A DNA stretch of 20,730 nt from Oscillospiraceae bacterium (GCA_902766215.1 CACXCV010000082.1:1-20730); one strand, 5' to 3'; shown: positions 1 through 7,224, counted from the stretch's first letter. The notes: a model not told the origin generated them from the sequence alone. A program made the numbers and translations.

Positions 1-747
1 CTGGCGCTGATTGCGCACCACCTGTGGAACTGGCCCATCGGCGTCACGACGCTGGTGCTCAACATCCCGCTGGTGCTGCTGAGCTTCCGCTTTGTGGGCG
101 GCGGCTTTCTGATCAAAACCCTGCGCAGCATGATCATCTGCACGCTGTATGTAGACGTGGTGTTTCCGCACCTGCCGCTGTATACCGGCAGCCCGTTCCT
201 GGCGGCGCTGTTTTCCGGCGCCACACTGGGCATTGCCCTGGCGCTGTTTTACATGCGCGGCTCGTCCTCCGGCGGGGCCGACCTGCTGACCATGACCATC
301 AAGGTGCTGCGGCCCCACCTGTCGCTGGGGATGCTGACGCTGGCCACCGACGTGGTGATCATCCTGCTGGGCTGGCCGGTGTTCGGCAACGTGGATTCGG
401 TGCTCTATGGCGTAACGTCGGTGGCGCTGTCCTCGGTGGTGATTGACAAGATTATGTACGGCGCCGGCAGCAGCAAGCTGGTAATTATTATCACCGACCG
501 GGGCCGCGAGGTGGCCGACCGCATTATGAGCGAGAGTGAGCGCGGCGCCACGCTGATCCGCGCCACGGGCGCCTATACCAACGCGGAAAAGCAGGTGCTG
601 CTCTGCGCCTGCGCCCGGGCAGAGGCATATCAGGTGCGCTCGTGCGCCCACGCGGCCGACCCGGCCTCGTTTGTCATGATCACCGACACAGGCGAGGTAT
701 ACGGCGAGGGCTTCAGCGACCCGAAGAACCCAACCAGCTTTATCTGA
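1..747 (+). CDS. YitT family membrane protein with C-terminal DUF2179 domain (5' partial)
   Basis: The frame is open from the first base, so the N-terminus lies outside the window; about 248 residues are visible. The first two thirds are hydrophobic with several membrane spans, including a small-residue GSSSGGADLL stretch typical of YitT proteins. The last 90 or so residues form a soluble domain (ITDRGREVADRIM, GATLIRATGAYTN, VMITDTGEVYGEGF) that matches the C-terminal DUF2179 domain as I know it. The family is common in Firmicutes. Its transport or regulatory role is not established, so no substrate is proposed. The gene ends in TGA, and a strong palindromic terminator follows 44 bases later. 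The family call is from motif recognition; a homology search would settle it quickly. Confidence 0.88.
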   Translation: MALIAHHLWNWPIGVTTLVLNIPLVLLSFRFVGGGFLIKTLRSMIICTLYVDVVFPHLPLYTGSPFLAALFSGATLGIALALFYMRGSSSGGADLLTMTIKVLRPHLSLGMLTLATDVVIILLGWPVFGNVDSVLYGVTSVALSSVVIDKIMYGAGSSKLVIIITDRGREVADRIMSESERGATLIRATGAYTNAEKQVLLCACARAEAYQVRSCAHAADPASFVMITDTGEVYGEGFSDPKNPTSFI

Positions 748-790
748 CTGCCGCCCCGGCACGGGAGAGCGCCCCGCAGAAAAAGACAGA

Positions 791-831
791 ACAAAGACGC
801 CGTGTGGATCCACACGGCGTCTTTGTTTTTG
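791..831 (+). terminator. Perfectly palindromic intrinsic terminator, probably bidirectional
   Basis: Bases 791-828 are a perfect 38-bp palindrome centred on GGATCC. The right arm runs into a T tract (827-831). On the opposite strand the left arm is followed by a T-rich stretch (complement of 780-786). It sits between the converging YitT and radical SAM genes and could end both transcripts. Confidence 0.85.
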
Positions 832-940
832 GTAAGGGAGAAATCAATGAAAGGGTTCCTTGCTGCTGCACTGATAGAATACCCGAGGGCTGTGAACAGA
901 GCATGAACAGTTTGGAACGGAATTGAAAACAAATTGTCCG

Positions 941-1912
941 TCAGTCCAGCCGCAGCTGCATGCCGGACAGCGCGGCCATCTCCTGCAGATGCGCCAGACC
1001 CTGCACGGCCCGGTGATCCGTCACGCGGAAATCGTCGGCCAGCGGCGCGGGCAGCAGGTCGGCAAAGAGCACGTTGGCGCCGGCGGCCAGCGCGTTGAGG
1101 TTGCCCTGGCGGTCGGAAAAGCCGTTGCGCATGTCCTCGCCCGGCTGGCCGCCGGTGATGTCGGCCTGGGGCAGCATCAGCCGCAGCAGGGCAATCTCCC
1201 GCAGGGCCAGCTCCACGCTCCCGCGCCCTCCTTCCTGGGCCAGGGGCGTGTTGGCGGCGGGCAGATAGGGCACCACGGGCGCCCAGCTGACCTGCAGCCG
1301 GGCCGTGAGCAGAATGTCCTCGGCCAGCTCGTCCAGCGTCTGGCCGGGCCAGTCGATGATGTTGCCCGAGGCCAGCAGCATGCCGCTGCGCTGCACGGCC
1401 TCGATGGCGGCCATCCGGGCGGCAAAGCTGGTGGAGGGATTGAGCCGGTTGAAGCTGGCCGGGTTGGACATTTCAAACTTGACCACATATTCCGCTGCGC
1501 CGGCGGCCTTCAGCTCCTGATACTGCGCCGGTTCATATTCGCCGCAGGCCAGCGTCAAGCGAAGGCCCATCCCAGCCGCTGCCGCGACCATTTCCAGCAG
1601 CGGGGCAAAGTTGTGCCGCGGGTCCTCGCCCGAGATGAGAAACAGCCTGCCAAAGCCCTGCTGCCGCGCGCCCTGCGCCAGCTCCCGCACCTGCGAGGCC
1701 GTCAGGCGATAGCGCGGGAGGGCGGTGTTGCCTGCCCGCATGCCGCAGTAGAGGCACTGGTTGCGGCAGACATTGCTAAAGCCAATCATCGCCACGCCCT
1801 GCATCACATCGCCCCGGGCGCGCCAGGCCGCCTTGGCCGGCGCGGCGAACGCCGCCTGAAACGCCGGCCAGGGCATGGCCAGGGCGTCGAGAATTTCCTG
1901 CTTGGTAAACAT
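941..1912 (-). CDS. HydE/PylB-like radical SAM protein (BioB-like fold)
   Basis: This 323-residue protein carries the radical SAM cluster motif CRNQCLYCGMR (CX3CX2C, near residues 50-60), preceded by IGFSNV and followed by LPRYRL. Further on are SGEDP, the ACGEYEP strand, a FEMSNP segment and a PGQT loop. This order resembles the [FeFe]-hydrogenase maturase HydE and its relatives PylB and other BioB-like enzymes. The motif differs from that of true biotin synthase. The ATG at 1912 was chosen because AAGGAG lies 8 bases upstream; an in-frame ATG at 1918 is only 2 bases from it and a GTG lies at 1921. No hydF, hydG or pyl genes lie nearby, so the substrate is unknown. A HydE-like paralogue outside hydrogenase maturation is the best guess. 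Transcription is divergent from the ABC-F gene. Confidence 0.82.
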   Translation of the reverse strand: MFTKQEILDALAMPWPAFQAAFAAPAKAAWRARGDVMQGVAMIGFSNVCRNQCLYCGMRAGNTALPRYRLTASQVRELAQGARQQGFGRLFLISGEDPRHNFAPLLEMVAAAAGMGLRLTLACGEYEPAQYQELKAAGAAEYVVKFEMSNPASFNRLNPSTSFAARMAAIEAVQRSGMLLASGNIIDWPGQTLDELAEDILLTARLQVSWAPVVPYLPAANTPLAQEGGRGSVELALREIALLRLMLPQADITGGQPGEDMRNGFSDRQGNLNALAAGANVLFADLLPAPLADDFRVTDHRAVQGLAHLQEMAALSGMQLRLD

Positions 1913-1932
1913 GTGCATCACTCCTTGCCGTT

Positions 1933-1961
1933 ATAATAGCACATTCGGCTGCCGCTTGCAA
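1933..1961 (-). promoter_or_regulatory. Sigma-A promoter of the radical SAM gene
   Basis: On the minus strand, TTGCAA (1961-1956), a 17-base spacer and TATTAT (1938-1933) preceded by TGC (extended -10). The predicted start near 1926 gives a very short 5' leader that barely includes the AAGGAG ribosome site. The -35 is shared with the opposing ABC-F promoter. Confidence 0.65.
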
Positions 1962-1984
1962 TTCCGGCGAGGGTGTGGTATATT
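1956..1984 (+). promoter_or_regulatory. Sigma-A promoter of the ABC-F leader/gene
   Basis: On the plus strand, TTGCAA (1956-1961), a 17-base spacer and TATATT (1979-1984). Predicted transcription start is near 1991, giving a leader of about 240 nt. The hexamer TTGCAA is its own reverse complement and serves as the -35 for both directions. Confidence 0.65.
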
Positions 1985-2015
1985 GAGCACAGATTCAGAG
2001 ACAGGGGGAGAGCAG

Positions 2016-2036
2016 ATGCAGATTCATTCTTGCTGA
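2016..2036 (+). CDS. Putative leader peptide MQIHSC (uORF 1)
   Basis: Six codons (Met-Gln-Ile-His-Ser-Cys) end in TGA, with GGGGGAG ending 5 bases before the ATG, about 25 nt from the predicted transcription start. The position and strong ribosome site suit a regulatory leader peptide for the downstream ABC-F gene. Its expression is inferred, not shown. Its Shine-Dalgarno stretch CAGGGGG (2002-2008) is exactly complementary to CCCCCTG at 2117-2123. Confidence 0.4.
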   Translation: MQIHSC

Positions 2037-2067
2037 ACGTTTGTGACCAATCATCCAGGGGATTACT

Positions 2068-2079
2068 ATGTCCCTTTGA
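2068..2079 (+). CDS. Putative three-codon leader peptide MSL (uORF 2)
   Basis: ATG-TCC-CTT-TGA with CAGGGG (2056-2061) 6 bases upstream, a plausible ribosome site. It is a second minimal ORF in the ABC-F leader. Such short ORFs occur by chance, so only the context (drug-resistance-type gene plus attenuator) makes it credible. Confidence 0.3.
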   Translation: MSL

Positions 2080-2155
2080 CGACGCCACACAGCAGGAATG
2101 AATTGTTGCAGCGCTGCCCCCTGCCCATCGCATGGATGTATGGATGTGATGGACT

Positions 2156-2199
2156 GCCTGTCCACAGGCCGCGTGGGTGTTCCCTGCGGCCTGTTTTTT
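2156..2199 (+). terminator. Leader terminator (attenuator) with competing antiterminator hairpin
   Basis: A terminator stem pairs ACAGGCCGC (2164-2172) with GCGGCCTGT (2186-2194), followed by a U tract (2194-2199), and ends 31 bases before the ABC-F start codon. A small upstream hairpin, GCCTG (2156-2160) with CAGGC (2165-2169), shares its right arm with the terminator's left arm, so the two cannot form together. No plus-strand gene upstream needs terminating here, which points to attenuation of the ABC-F gene. Confidence 0.7.
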
Positions 2200-2230
2200 G
2201 CTGTCTGCGGCAAAGAGTAGGAGGTACCAT

Positions 2231-3709
2231 ATGTCTCTGATTTCGTTTTCTGATGTGTCATTTACCTATGACGGCAGCTATGACCCGGTGTTCGAGCACC
2301 TGGACCTGCAGCTGGACACCGACTGGAAGCTGGGCGTGATCGGCCGCAACGGCCGGGGCAAGACCACGCTGCTGCGGCTGCTGATGCGCCAGCTGGAGCC
2401 GTCGGGCCGCATCGACTGCCCCGTGCCCTGTGCCTATTTTCCCTATCCGGTGGCCGACCCGGCCCGGCCGGCGCTGGAGGTGGCGGCCGGCACGGTGCGC
2501 GAGTTTCAGCTCTGGCAGCTGGAGCGTGAGCTGGCGCGGCTGAACGTTGCGCCCGGGGTGCTGGAGCGGCCCTTTGCCACCCTGTCCAACGGCGAGCAGA
2601 CCAAGCTGCTGCTGGCGGCGCTGCTGCTCAACGAGGAGCAATATCTGCTCATCGACGAGCCGACCAACCACCTGGACCTGCCGGCACGGCAGCTGGTGGG
2701 CGACTATCTGCGGGGCAAGCAGGGCTTTATGCTGGTCAGCCACGACCGCGCGTTTCTCGACCGCTGCGTGGATCATGTGCTGAGCATTGGCCGCAGCACT
2801 GTCGAGGTGCAGCGCGGCAACTACAGCACCTGGCAGCTGGGGCGCGACCGGCAGGACGCGCTGGAGCTGGCGCAGAACCAGCGCCTGCGCAGGGAGATCC
2901 AGCGCCTGGACGAGGCCTCGCAGCGGGCCGGCCGCTGGTCCGACCGCATCGAGCGCGGCAAGACCGGCGGCGCGTGCAGCAGCGCCGTGAAGGACCGCGG
3001 CTATATCGGTCACCAGGCCGCGCGCATGGCCAAGCGGGCCAAGAGCATTGAAACCCGCCGCCTGGCGGCGGTGGAGCGGACAACCGGCCTGCTGAAGGAC
3101 ATTGAGCAGCACGACGCGCTGAAGCTCTTTCCCCAGAGCTATCGCGCCCCGGTGCTGGCCGAGGCGCGGGACCTGGTGGTGCAGTATGGCGCGGCGCCGG
3201 TCTGCGGGCCGGTCAGCTTTGCGGTGCGGCGCGGGGCGCGGCTGGCCCTGGCGGGGCGCAACGGCAGCGGCAAGAGCAGCATCCTCAAGCTGCTGGCGGG
3301 GCAGGACATCCCGCACCACGGCCTGTTTCGCATGGGCGGCGGGATCGAGCTGTCCTATGTGCCGCAGGACGCCTCGTTTCTGCGCGGCAGCCTGACGGAC
3401 TGGCTGCGCGGGCAGAGCGTGGATCAGAGCCAGTGCATGACGATTCTGCGCAAGCTGGGCTTTGCCCGGGTGCAGTTTGAAAAGAGCATGGATGACTACA
3501 GCGCCGGACAGAAGAAAAAGGTGCTGCTGGCGGCCAGCCTGTGCCACCGGGCGCATCTCTACCTCTGGGACGAGCCGCTGAACTATATTGACCTGCTGTC
3601 CCGCCAGCAGCTGGAACAGCTGCTGCTGGAGTTTGCGCCCACCATGGTGTTTGTCGAGCACGATGAATTGTTCTGCCGCAACGTGGCGACGGAAACGGTG
3701 CAGCTGTGA
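2231..3709 (+). CDS. Lsa-type ABC-F ATPase (antibiotic-resistance ribosome protection family)
   Basis: A 492-residue soluble protein has two ABC domains and no membrane spans. Domain 1 has Walker A GRNGRGKT (residues 38-45), signature LSNGEQ (about 118-123, a variant of LSGGE) and Walker B LLIDEPTNHLD. The interdomain linker is basic and helical. Domain 2 has Walker A GRNGSGKSS, signature YSAGQKKK and the unusual Walker B LWDEPLNYID. The exact GRNGRGKTTLL, SHDRAF and WDEPLNY strings and the length match the Lsa subgroup, whose members bind the ribosomal E site and displace lincosamides, streptogramin A and pleuromutilins. The ATG at 2231 has AGGAGG 6 bases upstream; longer starts would run through the terminator. 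The leader points to drug-induced attenuation. Resistance itself is inferred. Confidence 0.9.
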   Translation: MSLISFSDVSFTYDGSYDPVFEHLDLQLDTDWKLGVIGRNGRGKTTLLRLLMRQLEPSGRIDCPVPCAYFPYPVADPARPALEVAAGTVREFQLWQLERELARLNVAPGVLERPFATLSNGEQTKLLLAALLLNEEQYLLIDEPTNHLDLPARQLVGDYLRGKQGFMLVSHDRAFLDRCVDHVLSIGRSTVEVQRGNYSTWQLGRDRQDALELAQNQRLRREIQRLDEASQRAGRWSDRIERGKTGGACSSAVKDRGYIGHQAARMAKRAKSIETRRLAAVERTTGLLKDIEQHDALKLFPQSYRAPVLAEARDLVVQYGAAPVCGPVSFAVRRGARLALAGRNGSGKSSILKLLAGQDIPHHGLFRMGGGIELSYVPQDASFLRGSLTDWLRGQSVDQSQCMTILRKLGFARVQFEKSMDDYSAGQKKKVLLAASLCHRAHLYLWDEPLNYIDLLSRQQLEQLLLEFAPTMVFVEHDELFCRNVATETVQL

Positions 3710-3719
3710 CGAGTTAAGC

Positions 3720-3733
3720 AAAGCTTAAGCTTT
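3720..3733. repeat. 14-bp perfect palindrome
   Basis: AAAGCTTAAGCTTT lies 10 bases after the ABC-F stop codon and about 30 bases before a possible -10 element of the next gene. There is no U tract, so it is not an obvious terminator. It may be an operator or chance. Confidence 0.35.
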
Positions 3734-3740
3734 CCGCGCC

Positions 3741-3769
3741 TTTTATCTTAAACGGGTTTCCGATAGAAT
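3741..3769 (+). promoter_or_regulatory. Weak candidate promoter of the glycosyltransferase gene
   Basis: TAGAAT (3764-3769) is a reasonable -10, 17 bases after the poor -35 TTTTAT (3741-3746). It is the only candidate in the 95-base gap. Read-through from the ABC-F gene is also possible, since no intrinsic terminator with a U tract lies between them. Confidence 0.3.
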
Positions 3770-3804
3770 GATGGCTGTGACCACCACGAAAGGAGCCCCG
3801 CCCC

Positions 3805-5058
3805 ATGGAACCCATCGAAGTGATTCGTCTCATCAATTATGCACTGGCGATTGTGTTTTTTGTCTGCTATGCCTATCAGATTTTCTATATTGCCGTGCCG
3901 TTTTTCCGCCGGGATAAGCCCCATGGCCAGCCGGCGCTGCACCGCTATGCGGTGCTGATCTCCGCCCGCAACGAGGCGGCGGTGATCGGCCACCTGCTGG
4001 AAAGTCTCCGGCGGCAGGACTATCCCGCCGAAAAGCTCAGCCTGTTCGTTGTGGCGGACAACTGCACCGACAACACGGCGGACGTGGCCCGCATGGGCGG
4101 GGCCATGGTCTATGAGCGCTTTAATTCCCAGCTGGTGGGCAAGGGCTATGCCCTCAATTATCTGCTGGAGCACATTCATGCGGACTATGGCGACGTGTTC
4201 GACGGCTATTTCGTCTTTGACGCGGACAACCTGCTGGAGCCGAACTACGTCACCGAGATGAACAAGTCCTTTTCCGACGGCAGCCGCATCCTGACCAGCT
4301 ATCGCAACTCCAAAAATTTTGGCGACAACTGGATCTCTGCCGGCTATGCCCTGTGGTTTCTGCGCGAGGCGCAGTTTCTCAACCATGCCCGGTCGCTGCT
4401 GGGCACCAGCTGCGCCGTGTCGGGCACGGGCTTTCTGTTCCACCGGGATGTGCTGCGCCGCTGCGGCGGCTGGCAATTCTTCCTGCTGACCGAGGACATT
4501 GAATTCACCGTGGATAACATTCTTGCCGGCGAGCGCATCGGCTATTGCCCCACGGCAGTGCTCTATGACGAACAGCCGGTGACCTTCCGTCAGTCGTGGC
4601 GGCAGCGGATGCGCTGGGCGCGGGGCTATTTACAGGTGTTCCGCAAATACGGCCTGCGGCTGCTGGGCGGCCTGTTCCGCAAAAACGGCTTTGCCTGCTT
4701 TGACATGACCATGTCCATCATGCCGGCCATTGTGCTGACCATCGCGGGGCTGCTGGCCAACGGCGCGATTACCGTGGCCGGCCTGTGCACGGGGCAGAAC
4801 GTGGGCGTGGCCCTCTGGTCGGCGGCGGAGACGCTGCGCAACATGTACCTGTTCCTGCTGGCCATCGGCGCCCTGACGACCGTCACCCAGTGGCGGCAGA
4901 TCCGCACTACACTGCTGAAAAAGGTGCTGTTTACCCTGACCTTCCCGCTGTTTATGCTGACCTACATCCCCATTTCCTTTGCCGCCCTGTTCCGCCGGGT
5001 AGAGTGGAAGCCCATCGAGCACACGGTGGCCGTTTCGCTGCGCGAGCTGCAGTCATAA
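3805..5058 (+). CDS. Membrane glycosyltransferase family 2 (processive type)
   Basis: A 417-residue protein with an N-terminal membrane helix (about residues 8-35), a cytoplasmic GT-A domain and about three C-terminal helices (about 290-400). Catalytic motifs occur in the expected order: VLISARNE at the start of the nucleotide-sugar fold, VVADNCTDN, FDADN (the DXD-like metal site), TEDIEF (catalytic TED) and QRMRWARG (the R/QXXRW acceptor-site motif). This set is typical of processive enzymes such as cellulose, hyaluronan or poly-GlcNAc synthases, and of related Firmicutes glycosyltransferases of unknown product. Donor and acceptor cannot be read from the sequence. There is no PilZ domain and no partner polysaccharide gene nearby. 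AAAGGAG lies 9 bases before the ATG. The gene stands alone and is convergent with mnmE. Confidence 0.87.
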   Translation: MEPIEVIRLINYALAIVFFVCYAYQIFYIAVPFFRRDKPHGQPALHRYAVLISARNEAAVIGHLLESLRRQDYPAEKLSLFVVADNCTDNTADVARMGGAMVYERFNSQLVGKGYALNYLLEHIHADYGDVFDGYFVFDADNLLEPNYVTEMNKSFSDGSRILTSYRNSKNFGDNWISAGYALWFLREAQFLNHARSLLGTSCAVSGTGFLFHRDVLRRCGGWQFFLLTEDIEFTVDNILAGERIGYCPTAVLYDEQPVTFRQSWRQRMRWARGYLQVFRKYGLRLLGGLFRKNGFACFDMTMSIMPAIVLTIAGLLANGAITVAGLCTGQNVGVALWSAAETLRNMYLFLLAIGALTTVTQWRQIRTTLLKKVLFTLTFPLFMLTYIPISFAALFRRVEWKPIEHTVAVSLRELQS

Positions 5059-5062
5059 ACCG

Positions 5063-5097
5063 CGCCGCCGCAGGCATATGCGCCTGCGGCGGCGTTT
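5063..5097. terminator. GC-rich hairpin terminator between convergent genes
   Basis: A 13-bp perfect stem (5063-5075 with 5082-5094) encloses a 6-base loop and is followed on the plus strand by TTTGTC. It lies between the glycosyltransferase stop codon and the mnmE stop codon. The short T run makes it a modest terminator for the plus strand. Confidence 0.6.
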
Positions 5098-5115
5098 GTC
5101 ATTGTCTTTGGCGCG

Positions 5116-6471
5116 TTATTTCCCCACGCAGAACCGGCTGAAAATGCGGCTGACCACGTCCTCGCGCAGCGAGCGGCCTGTCAGCTGGCCCAGGGCCTCG
5201 ATGGCATCCTCCACGTCGGTCAGCACGGCGTCGGGCGTCATGCCGGACTGCATGGCCTGCTCTGCCCGGCCCAGGGCCTCGATGGCCCGGGCCACAGCCC
5301 CGGCCTGCCGTGCGTTGGTCAGCACGGCCCCGTCCCACGGGGCGCTGCCGGCATCGCCCACCAGGGCGGCAATGGCGGCTTCCAGCGCGTCCAGTCCCTC
5401 GCCGGTGCGGGCAGAAAGGCAGATTGTGCCCTCGGGCGGCTCCTGCTGCCGGGGCAGGTCGCACTTGTTGCCCACAATCAATCGGTGCGGCGCGGCCTGC
5501 GCCAGCGCCAGCGCCCGCTCGTCCTCGGCCGTGCGGGGGCGGCTGAGATCCAGAATGCACAGGGCCAGCTCGGCGGACTGGGCGGCGGCTTCGGTGCGGG
5601 CCACGCCCAGCGCCTCCACCTCGTCGGCCGTCTGGCGCAGGCCGGCGGTGTCGATCAGCCGCAGCAGCACGCCGCCCACGCGCACCCGCTCCGCCGCCGT
5701 GTCGCGGGTGGTGCCGGGCACGGCGGTGACAATGGCCCGGTCATAGCCCGCCAGGGCGTTGAGCAGGCTGGATTTGCCCACGTTGGGCCGCCCGAGCAGC
5801 ACGGTGGCCAGGCCGCTGCGGGCAATCCGCCCCCGGCGGAAGGTGTCGTGCAGCTGCTGCAGCTGTGCCCGGGCGTCCGCCAGTGTCTGCACATAGCCCG
5901 CCAGTTCAAACGGCGCAATCTCCTCGTCGGGATAGTCCAGCACGGCGTGGAAGTGGGCCAGAATGTCAATGAGCTGGCTGTGTACCGCTTCGGCCCGGCT
6001 GCGGATGGCACCGCCCAGCTGCCCGGCCGCGTTGGCGGCCAGCTCGGCCGTGTCGGCCTCGATCAGGTCGATCACCGCCTCGGCCTGGCTGAGGTCCAGC
6101 CGGCCGTTGAGAAAGGCGCGCTTGGTAAACTCGCCCGGCCCGGCCTGCCGCGCCCCGGCGGCGAACAGCGCCTCCAGTCCGGCGGCCAGCAGCGCCGCGC
6201 CGCCATGGCACTGCAGCTCGGCCGTGTCCTCGCCGGTGTAGCTGTGCGGCGCGCGGGACACCGTGGCCAGGCACCAGTCGATGACCCGCCCCTGGGCGTC
6301 GTGCAGGCTGCCATAGACCAGCGTGCGGCTGGGATAGCTCGTGAGCGGCCGGCCGGAGGCGGGGCGGAACACCTGCTCCACGGCCCCGACGGCGCCCGGA
6401 CCGGACAGCCGCAGAATGCCAATGGCGGCGCTGCCGCGGGCGGTGGCCACCGCAGCAATTAAATCGGACAT
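5116..6471 (-). CDS. mnmE: tRNA modification GTPase MnmE
   Basis: A 451-residue protein, the usual MnmE length. With MnmG it makes the 5-carboxymethylaminomethyl group on wobble U34 of certain tRNAs. The N-terminal folate-binding domain begins IAAVATARGSAAIGILRLSG and contains PGEFTKRAFLNGRLDL. The G domain is inserted in the helical domain, with G1 GRPNVGKSS (about residue 222), G2/G3 GTTRD and DTAGLR, and G4 NKCD. The C-terminus is FCVGK, the conserved C-(I/V/L)-GK end. The ATG at 6471 is preceded by AAGGAGGAAGG; an upstream in-frame start would remove this site. mnmG is not adjacent here, although it often is in Firmicutes. The gene appears monocistronic. Confidence 0.97.
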   Translation of the reverse strand: MSDLIAAVATARGSAAIGILRLSGPGAVGAVEQVFRPASGRPLTSYPSRTLVYGSLHDAQGRVIDWCLATVSRAPHSYTGEDTAELQCHGGAALLAAGLEALFAAGARQAGPGEFTKRAFLNGRLDLSQAEAVIDLIEADTAELAANAAGQLGGAIRSRAEAVHSQLIDILAHFHAVLDYPDEEIAPFELAGYVQTLADARAQLQQLHDTFRRGRIARSGLATVLLGRPNVGKSSLLNALAGYDRAIVTAVPGTTRDTAAERVRVGGVLLRLIDTAGLRQTADEVEALGVARTEAAAQSAELALCILDLSRPRTAEDERALALAQAAPHRLIVGNKCDLPRQQEPPEGTICLSARTGEGLDALEAAIAALVGDAGSAPWDGAVLTNARQAGAVARAIEALGRAEQAMQSGMTPDAVLTDVEDAIEALGQLTGRSLREDVVSRIFSRFCVGK

Positions 6472-6498
6472 ATGCCTTCCTCCTTGCATTTCATGCCC

Positions 6499-6527
6499 AT
6501 GGTATCACATGCGGCGGCGCCGCGCAA
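6499..6527 (-). promoter_or_regulatory. Candidate mnmE promoter
   Basis: On the minus strand, TTGCGC (6527-6522), a 17-base spacer and TACCAT (6504-6499). The spacing is ideal and the hexamers are moderate. The predicted start is about 20 bases upstream of the ATG. Confidence 0.45.
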
Positions 6528-6557
6528 TAAAAAAAGAGCATATCTGCAAAATAGGGC

Positions 6558-6604
6558 TTGACAAACCGGATGCATCGTGGTATCTTAAAAAAGGAATGAT
6601 TCCT
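6558..6604 (+). promoter_or_regulatory. Promoter of the reverse rubrerythrin operon with an inverted repeat at the start site
   Basis: TTGACA (6558-6563), a 17-base spacer and TATCTT (6581-6586). The inverted repeat AGGAA-TGA-TTCCT (6592-6604) covers the predicted transcription start near 6593, where a repressor could act. The identity of any regulator is not visible. Confidence 0.7.
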
Positions 6605-6672
6605 AATTAAAAATCGTTCCGCGACAAAGAATAAGCCAACCAACAATACATGATTTGATGGAGGTATGAAAT

Positions 6673-7218
6673 ATGAAAAAGTGGGTTTGCCCGGTCTGTG
6701 GTTATGTGCATGAGGGTGACACGCCCCCTGAGAAATGTCCGCTGTGCGGCGTTCCCGGCTCGAAGTTCGTCGAGCAGGCCACTGAGAAGGTCTGGGCCGC
6801 CGAGCATGTGGTCGGCGTGGCCAAGGGTGCGCCGGAGGAGATCCTGCAGGGCCTGCGCGAGAACTTTGCCGGCGAGTGCTCCGAGGTGGGCATGTATCTG
6901 GCCATGGCGCGCGTGGCGCACCGCGAGGGTTATCCGGAGATCGGCCTGTACTGGGAGAAGGCCGCCTATGAAGAGGCTGAGCACGCGGCCAAGTTTGCCG
7001 AGCTGCTGGGCGAAGTGGTGACCGATTCCACCAAGAAGAACCTGGAGATGCGGGTTGACGCCGAGAACGGCGCTACGGCCGGCAAGTTCGAGCTGGCCAA
7101 AAAGGCCAAGGAGCTGAACCTGGACGCCATCCACGACACCGTGCATGAGATGGCCCGCGACGAGGCGAGACACGGCAAGGCCTTCGAGGGCCTGCTGAAG
7201 CGGTACTTCGGCAAATAA
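6673..7218 (+). CDS. Reverse rubrerythrin (N-terminal rubredoxin, C-terminal diiron ferritin-like domain)
   Basis: A 181-residue cytoplasmic protein. The rubredoxin-like Fe(Cys)4 site is at the N-terminus (C6, C9, C22 and C25, as CPVCGY and CPLCG). A four-helix ferritin-like domain follows, with diiron ligands in ENFAGE, EEAEHA and [10 protein letters not shown]. This domain order is the reverse of classical rubrerythrin and defines the clostridial reverse rubrerythrins, which reduce H2O2 and O2 to water using electrons from NADH through rubredoxin. The start has GGAGG 8 bases upstream. It is the first gene of an apparent three-gene operon with a BFD-like [2Fe-2S] protein and a rubredoxin, which could supply the electrons. 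A strong promoter precedes it. The family call is confident; the electron partners are inferred from position. Confidence 0.93.
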   Translation: MKKWVCPVCGYVHEGDTPPEKCPLCGVPGSKFVEQATEKVWAAEHVVGVAKGAPEEILQGLRENFAGECSEVGMYLAMARVAHREGYPEIGLYWEKAAYEEAEHAAKFAELLGEVVTDSTKKNLEMRVDAENGATAGKFELAKKAKELNLDAIHDTVHEMARDEARHGKAFEGLLKRYFGK

Positions 7219-7224
7219 ATCGCG

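Noticed and set aside
847..906. 19-codon ORF (MKGFLAAALIEY...) with GGGAG 6 bases upstream, just after the YitT terminator
   Set aside because: No promoter after the terminator and no recognisable feature; short ORFs with such ribosome sites occur by chance.
2098..2220. 40-codon Cys-rich ORF running through the attenuator and ending at the ABC-F ribosome site
   Set aside because: Only AGGA one base before its ATG, which is too close for a ribosome site. It could matter for coupling but cannot be supported beyond position.
2258..3721. 487-codon minus-strand ORF opposite the ABC-F gene, and similar long ORFs at 923-1936, 5485-6462, 8243-9271, 10388-11305, 12241-13434, 13346-14554 and 16255-17307
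   Set aside because: All lie antisense to genes with clear domains. They are rich in Arg, Ala, Gln, His and Pro, as expected from GC-rich third positions, and lack recognisable motifs.
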